Shown in pieces: positions 7,132 to 10,247 of a stretch of DNA of 10,247 bases; the stretch's first letter is position 1; every line of letters starts with the position of its first letter. The stretch is from assembly GCA_045532655.1 (NCBI GenBank), contig JAZSGI010000041.1, positions 1 through 10,247 on the forward strand, written 5' to 3'. The notes beneath the pieces were generated by a model. That model was not told the origin of the DNA. It saw only the letters and a list, made by a program, of their open reading frames with translations, and ran no database searches. The position numbers and the translations under genes are program-made. Origin of the DNA: JAVBQJ01 sp045532655 (GTDB lineage: Bacteria > Verrucomicrobiota > Lentisphaeria > Victivallales > Victivallaceae).

Positions 7132-7145
7132 CACCTTTCAAGGTG
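7132..7145. promoter_or_regulatory. Palindrome at the predicted nadB transcription start, possible operator
   Basis: CACCTTTCAAGGTG has perfect 6-base arms (CACCTT/AAGGTG) around a 2-base centre. It lies directly after the candidate -10 box and before the start codon, a common place for a repressor site. I recognise no known NAD regulator motif in it. It could also form a small RNA hairpin in the leader. Confidence 0.3.
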
Positions 7146-7163
7146 AGATTGGAATTTTTTGCT

Positions 7164-8810
7164 ATGAAAGATTGTTATGAATTCGACCATTTGGTCATCG
7201 GAAGCGGTTTGGCAGGGTTGTCAAGTGCATTGCATCTTGCCGGATCAGGACATAAAGTTGCCGTTATAACAAAACGGAAACTTGAAGATGCAAACACAAA
7301 ATATGCCCAGGGCGGCGTGGCGTGCGTTATTGATGAACTTGACAGTTTTGATGACCACGTAAGGGATACGCTGGTCGCTGGAGCCGGGTTGTGCAATGAA
7401 AAGGCGGTCAGGACAATTGTTGAAAGCGGACCGGAAGTTATTCAGGAGCTTATTGACCGGGGGGCAAAATTCACCACGCGCGGCGATCTGGGCTTTGCTG
7501 ACAATACCGGGGATTATGATCTCGGCAGGGAAGGGGGACATAACAAAAGACGTATTCTCCATTCCGGAGATGTCACCGGTGCTGAGATCGAACGGATCCT
7601 GATCGAAGAATGCCGCAGTAATCCTGATATTACCCTTTATGAAGATCACATGGCAATAGATCTGATCGTCACAGAACGTCTCGGTCTTCCCGGCGAAAAC
7701 AGATGTATGGGGGCTTATGCTCTTGATATTCCCAGCAATACCATAAAGACTTTTCTCGCTGCATCCACCACCCTTGCAACAGGAGGTGCCGGGAAAGTTT
7801 ATCTTTACACAAGTAATCCGGATGTTTCCTGCGGCGGTGGCATTGCCATGGCATACAGAGCAGGCGCAGTGATAGCAAATATGGAATTTATTCAGTTCCA
7901 TCCGACTATCCTGTATCATCCCAACGAAAGAAGTTTCCTTATCAGTGAAGCTGTCAGAGGCGAAGGTGCAGTTTTGAAATGTCCCGAAACCACAGGCGGC
8001 GAACCGGTGGAGTTTATGCAGAACTATCATCATATGAAAAGTCTCGGCCCCAGAGATGTGGTGGCAAGAGCCATTGATGACAGAATGAAGCGTACCGGTG
8101 AACAGTGTGTCTATCTGGATATACGTCACAAAAGTGAAGAATTTTTGCGTATGCGTTTCCCGAATATTTTTGAAAAATGTCTTTCCATCGGGGTCAACAT
8201 GGCAAAAGATCTTATTCCTGTTGTACCGGCGGCGCACTTTGTCTGCGGCGGCGTGAAAACTGATGTAGACGGATATACCGGAATACACGGTTTGTATGCG
8301 GCGGGTGAATGCGGATGTACCGGACTGCATGGTGCCAACCGGCTTGCCAGCAACAGTCTGCTGGAAGCTCTTGTTGTTGCAAAACATTCATCAAAACATA
8401 TTCTTGCATCTTTTGACGAGTTGAAAAAACACCATCTTACCCTGACCAAACCGGTCTGGTGTGCCGGCAGTGCCACCAATTCCGATGAATTGGTTGTTAT
8501 CAGTCATAACTGGGATGAAATCCGCAGATTCATGTGGGATTATGTCGGTATTTACCGTACCAACAAACGCCTGGAACGGGCTCTGGCAAGGATCAAACTC
8601 ATCCGCAGGGAAATCGAGAAATATTACTGGGATTTTATTTTGACTGCAGACCTTGTGGAGTTGCGTAATATCGCCACGGTTGCAGAATTGATAATCGAGT
8701 CGTCCCTGGCAAGAAAAGAAAGCCGCGGGTTGCATTATAATGCCGATTATCCCTATACCGTGCCGGAACTTGCACAGGTGGATACATTGCTGCAGCGGAA
8801 GGATTGTTAA
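7164..8810 (+). CDS. nadB: L-aspartate oxidase NadB
   Basis: NadB oxidises L-aspartate to iminoaspartate with FAD, the first step of bacterial de novo NAD synthesis; NadA, which is not in this window, then makes quinolinate. The 548 residues match the family length (about 540). The FAD-binding motif GSGLAGL is at 13-19, followed by KYAQGGVACV (46-55), REGGHNKRRI (122-131), GEGA (266-269) and GLHGANRLASNS (387-398). Residues matching the E. coli active site are Glu123, His246, Arg297, His358 and Arg393, so the enzyme looks functional. The C-terminal helical domain (about 440-548) is present. The ATG at 7164 is preferred over GTG at 7143: it gives the usual short N-terminus before the FAD motif, and the GTG has no ribosome binding site. 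Only a weak TGGA precedes the ATG. pcnB begins 1 bp after its stop. Confidence 0.95.
   Translation: MKDCYEFDHLVIGSGLAGLSSALHLAGSGHKVAVITKRKLEDANTKYAQGGVACVIDELDSFDDHVRDTLVAGAGLCNEKAVRTIVESGPEVIQELIDRGAKFTTRGDLGFADNTGDYDLGREGGHNKRRILHSGDVTGAEIERILIEECRSNPDITLYEDHMAIDLIVTERLGLPGENRCMGAYALDIPSNTIKTFLAASTTLATGGAGKVYLYTSNPDVSCGGGIAMAYRAGAVIANMEFIQFHPTILYHPNERSFLISEAVRGEGAVLKCPETTGGEPVEFMQNYHHMKSLGPRDVVARAIDDRMKRTGEQCVYLDIRHKSEEFLRMRFPNIFEKCLSIGVNMAKDLIPVVPAAHFVCGGVKTDVDGYTGIHGLYAAGECGCTGLHGANRLASNSLLEALVVAKHSSKHILASFDELKKHHLTLTKPVWCAGSATNSDELVVISHNWDEIRRFMWDYVGIYRTNKRLERALARIKLIRREIEKYYWDFILTADLVELRNIATVAELIIESSLARKESRGLHYNADYPYTVPELAQVDTLLQRKDC
8797..8803 (+). promoter_or_regulatory. Ribosome binding site deciding the GTG start of pcnB
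   Basis: GGAAGGA lies within the last codons of nadB, 8 bases before the GTG at 8812. It is the strongest Shine-Dalgarno match in the window. It selects this GTG over an in-frame ATG at 8740, which would overlap nadB by 71 bases. Confidence 0.65.
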
Positions 8811-8811
8811 A

Positions 8812-10164
8812 GTGTCGCCAATAAAAAAACTGATCAAACTCCTGCGCTTCAACCGTGAACAGTCTGAAGACTGTCCTGTAATCCGCCGCAAAGACCTTGA
8901 TGTTTCCGACAGATTGATGGGACTGCTCAAACGTTTGCAGGATGCCGGATACGAAGCCTATATTGTCGGCGGAGCTGTCAGGGATCTGCTGCTGCACAGA
9001 GAGCCAAAGGATTATGATGTGGCAACATCAGCAACCCCGGAACAGATCAGAAGTGTATTCGGGCGCAGACAGGCACGTATAATCGGCAAACGGTTCCGGT
9101 TGGTGCATGTATATCTCGGTCAATCGATAATCGAGGTAAGTACCTTCCGCCGGACTCCGTCATCGCCGGGAAAGATGCCTGCTCCGCTTAAAAAGCATTC
9201 AGCATCGCTGCCGGGAAAATTGATCTTTGATGATAATTCTTTCGGTACGGCAAAACAGGATGCATTCCGCCGCGACTTTACCGTAAACGCACTTTTTTAT
9301 GATCCTTTTACTCAGGAAATAAAAGATTATACAGGGCAGGGGCTTGCTGATATCGAATCCGGAACGATCAGGGTGATAGGTGATGCTGCAGAGCGTTTTG
9401 AGGAAGACCCAGTCCGCCTGCTGCGGGCCTTGAAACTTGTCGGACAGTATGGTTTTAACTTTGAAGATGAAACAGGAAGAGTACTGCGGGAAAAAATCGC
9501 CATGATCGCTCATGCTTCAAATTCACGTCTTGCTCTTGAGCTTGAAAAAATATTGAAAGCGGCTTATTCGCATAAAATATTTGAGGCTTTTCATGAGTAT
9601 GGCATGTTGGAATATTTCCTGCCGGAACTTGAACGCATTTACGAAAGGCGGGATGGACAACTTGTTATGGAACTGCTGGCCGTCCGTAATGAAAGAGTAG
9701 CAAAAGGTTGTTATAAAAGCAGTGTTTCCATTCCAATGGCTATTTTGGCATTGCCTGTGCTGGCACATAATGCGGGTGTGAAAGCCGGTGAATTGTGGGA
9801 GCAGAACATTTTTGAATATAATGAAGTTGCTGATATTGTAAGAAAGGCAGTTGCCCCTCATGCCATGATGCGCTGTTTAACGGAAATGGCTGCCGGAGCT
9901 TTGATGCTGCAGCCGGAGTTGGAAAAAGACGGCGGCCGCAGGCGCATGAATCCGGCATTGCGTCAACATGCAGTTGAAGTCTTCAATATCCTGAATGAAG
10001 GGATATTGAAAGATGACAAACTGGTCGCCGCATTGCTTACCGGGGAGACTGATGAGCGTTTTCCTGTAAGAAAACGCAGACGGAGATGCTGCCGTTCCCG
10101 GAAACGCTCAGCCGGGAAAACGGAAAATGTTGTTGCAGAGGTCAAAAGTGCGGCAGAGGTATGA
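8812..10164 (+). CDS. pcnB: Poly(A) polymerase I, PcnB type
   Basis: This 450-residue class II nucleotidyltransferase adds 3' poly(A) tails that promote RNA decay. The head domain shows GGAVRD (53-58), the metal-binding pair Asp67-x-Asp69 (KDYDVAT), EVSTFR (108-113), RRDFTVNAL (153-161) and EDPVRLLRALK (198-208). The segment ARIIGKRFRLVHV (88-100) fits the signature described as separating poly(A) polymerases from the related CCA-adding enzymes, and the Arg/Lys-rich C-terminus (about 416-436) is also typical of PcnB. A tRNA nucleotidyltransferase is therefore less likely but not excluded without an alignment. The GTG start at 8812 is set by GGAAGGA 8 bases upstream, and residues 1-30 form a basic leader. 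It follows nadB by 1 bp and precedes folB by 3 bp, so the three are probably co-transcribed. Confidence 0.9.
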   Translation: MSPIKKLIKLLRFNREQSEDCPVIRRKDLDVSDRLMGLLKRLQDAGYEAYIVGGAVRDLLLHREPKDYDVATSATPEQIRSVFGRRQARIIGKRFRLVHVYLGQSIIEVSTFRRTPSSPGKMPAPLKKHSASLPGKLIFDDNSFGTAKQDAFRRDFTVNALFYDPFTQEIKDYTGQGLADIESGTIRVIGDAAERFEEDPVRLLRALKLVGQYGFNFEDETGRVLREKIAMIAHASNSRLALELEKILKAAYSHKIFEAFHEYGMLEYFLPELERIYERRDGQLVMELLAVRNERVAKGCYKSSVSIPMAILALPVLAHNAGVKAGELWEQNIFEYNEVADIVRKAVAPHAMMRCLTEMAAGALMLQPELEKDGGRRRMNPALRQHAVEVFNILNEGILKDDKLVAALLTGETDERFPVRKRRRRCCRSRKRSAGKTENVVAEVKSAAEV

Positions 10165-10167
10165 AAT

Positions 10168-10247
10168 ATGAATGATACTATTTTTCTCGAAGGAGTTATG
10201 CTCTCCGCTGTTATCGGTGTTTATCCGGAGGAACGTTTGGCAAAACG
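10168..10247 (+). CDS. folB: Dihydroneopterin aldolase FolB, N-terminal part (cut by window end)
   Basis: Only the first 27 residues are visible, beginning MNDTIFLEGVMLSAVIGVYP and continuing EERLAKR. The pattern (I/F)xLEG(V/L)xxxxxIGVxPEER is the characteristic N-terminus of FolB, which splits 7,8-dihydroneopterin into 6-hydroxymethyl-7,8-dihydropterin and glycolaldehyde in folate synthesis. The related FolX epimerase shares this fold and cannot be fully excluded. The ATG at 10168 has AGAGG (10155-10159) 8 bases upstream, inside the end of pcnB, whose stop is 3 bp before. The rest of the gene lies beyond the window. Confidence 0.8.
   Translation, partial: MNDTIFLEGVMLSAVIGVYPEERLAK

Larger units (their letters stand above)
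7072..7163. promoter_or_regulatory. Divergent AT-rich intergenic region between lnt and nadB
   Basis: These 92 bases separate the two divergent gene groups and must hold the promoter of each unless one is remote. The stretch 7090-7130 is strongly AT-rich. A direct repeat TGTAATTT occurs at 7092-7099 and 7111-7118, starts 19 bases apart. For lnt only a possible -10 (TATATT on the minus strand, near 7105-7110) is visible, without a convincing -35. The better nadB promoter and a palindrome are listed separately. Confidence 0.6.

Noticed and set aside
7245..8387. A 380-codon open frame on the minus strand inside nadB
   Set aside because: It is fully antisense to a clearly conserved enzyme, and its translation shows no recognisable domain and has a composition typical of reverse-frame shadows.
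8740..8811. An upstream ATG start for pcnB
   Set aside because: It would overlap the nadB C-terminus by 71 bases with no ribosome binding site, whereas the GTG at 8812 has GGAAGGA at ideal spacing.

Overview
The window (10,247 bp, roughly 47% G+C by eye) is an ordinary, gene-dense chromosomal stretch of a Gram-negative (diderm) bacterium. The envelope type follows from Lnt (lipoprotein N-acylation) and is supported by a PcnB-type poly(A) polymerase and an MsbA-like exporter. The lineage cannot be fixed from this sequence. The gene contents and the CCGG-rich composition would fit an uncultured host- or sediment-associated lineage such as Lentisphaerota/PVC, but that is a weak guess.

Layout. 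(1) Bases 1-120 are the right-hand end of an IS3-family, probably IS150-group, insertion sequence: the last 28 codons of its transposase on the + strand, followed by the terminal inverted repeat. It lies about 60 bp beyond the stop codon of the next gene. (2) Bases 180-7071 hold four minus-strand genes. In transcription order they are lnt, a CxxC-type DUF89/ARMT1-like metal-dependent phosphatase, the DEAH-box helicase hrpB, and, after a 157-bp gap, an MsbA-like ABC exporter. The first three are tightly packed: the DUF89 ribosome binding site lies in the last codons of lnt, and the DUF89 stop overlaps the hrpB start as ATGA. (3) Bases 7072-7163 are a short AT-rich divergent regulatory region. 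(4) Bases 7164-10247 hold three plus-strand genes: nadB, pcnB and the start of folB, separated by 1 and 3 bp.

How they fit together. The minus-strand group mixes envelope work (lipoprotein acylation, lipid or drug export) with housekeeping enzymes. The plus-strand group links NAD biosynthesis, RNA 3'-end polyadenylation and folate biosynthesis. Both look like housekeeping operons rather than defence or mobile cargo. No tRNA, rRNA, CRISPR array or prophage was recognised. I found no convincing undescribed multi-gene system. The points worth a second look are the unannotated IS end with its hairpin inside coding sequence, the terminator that faces the wrong way between two minus-strand genes, a palindrome at the predicted nadB transcription start, and the phosphatase embedded between lnt and hrpB.
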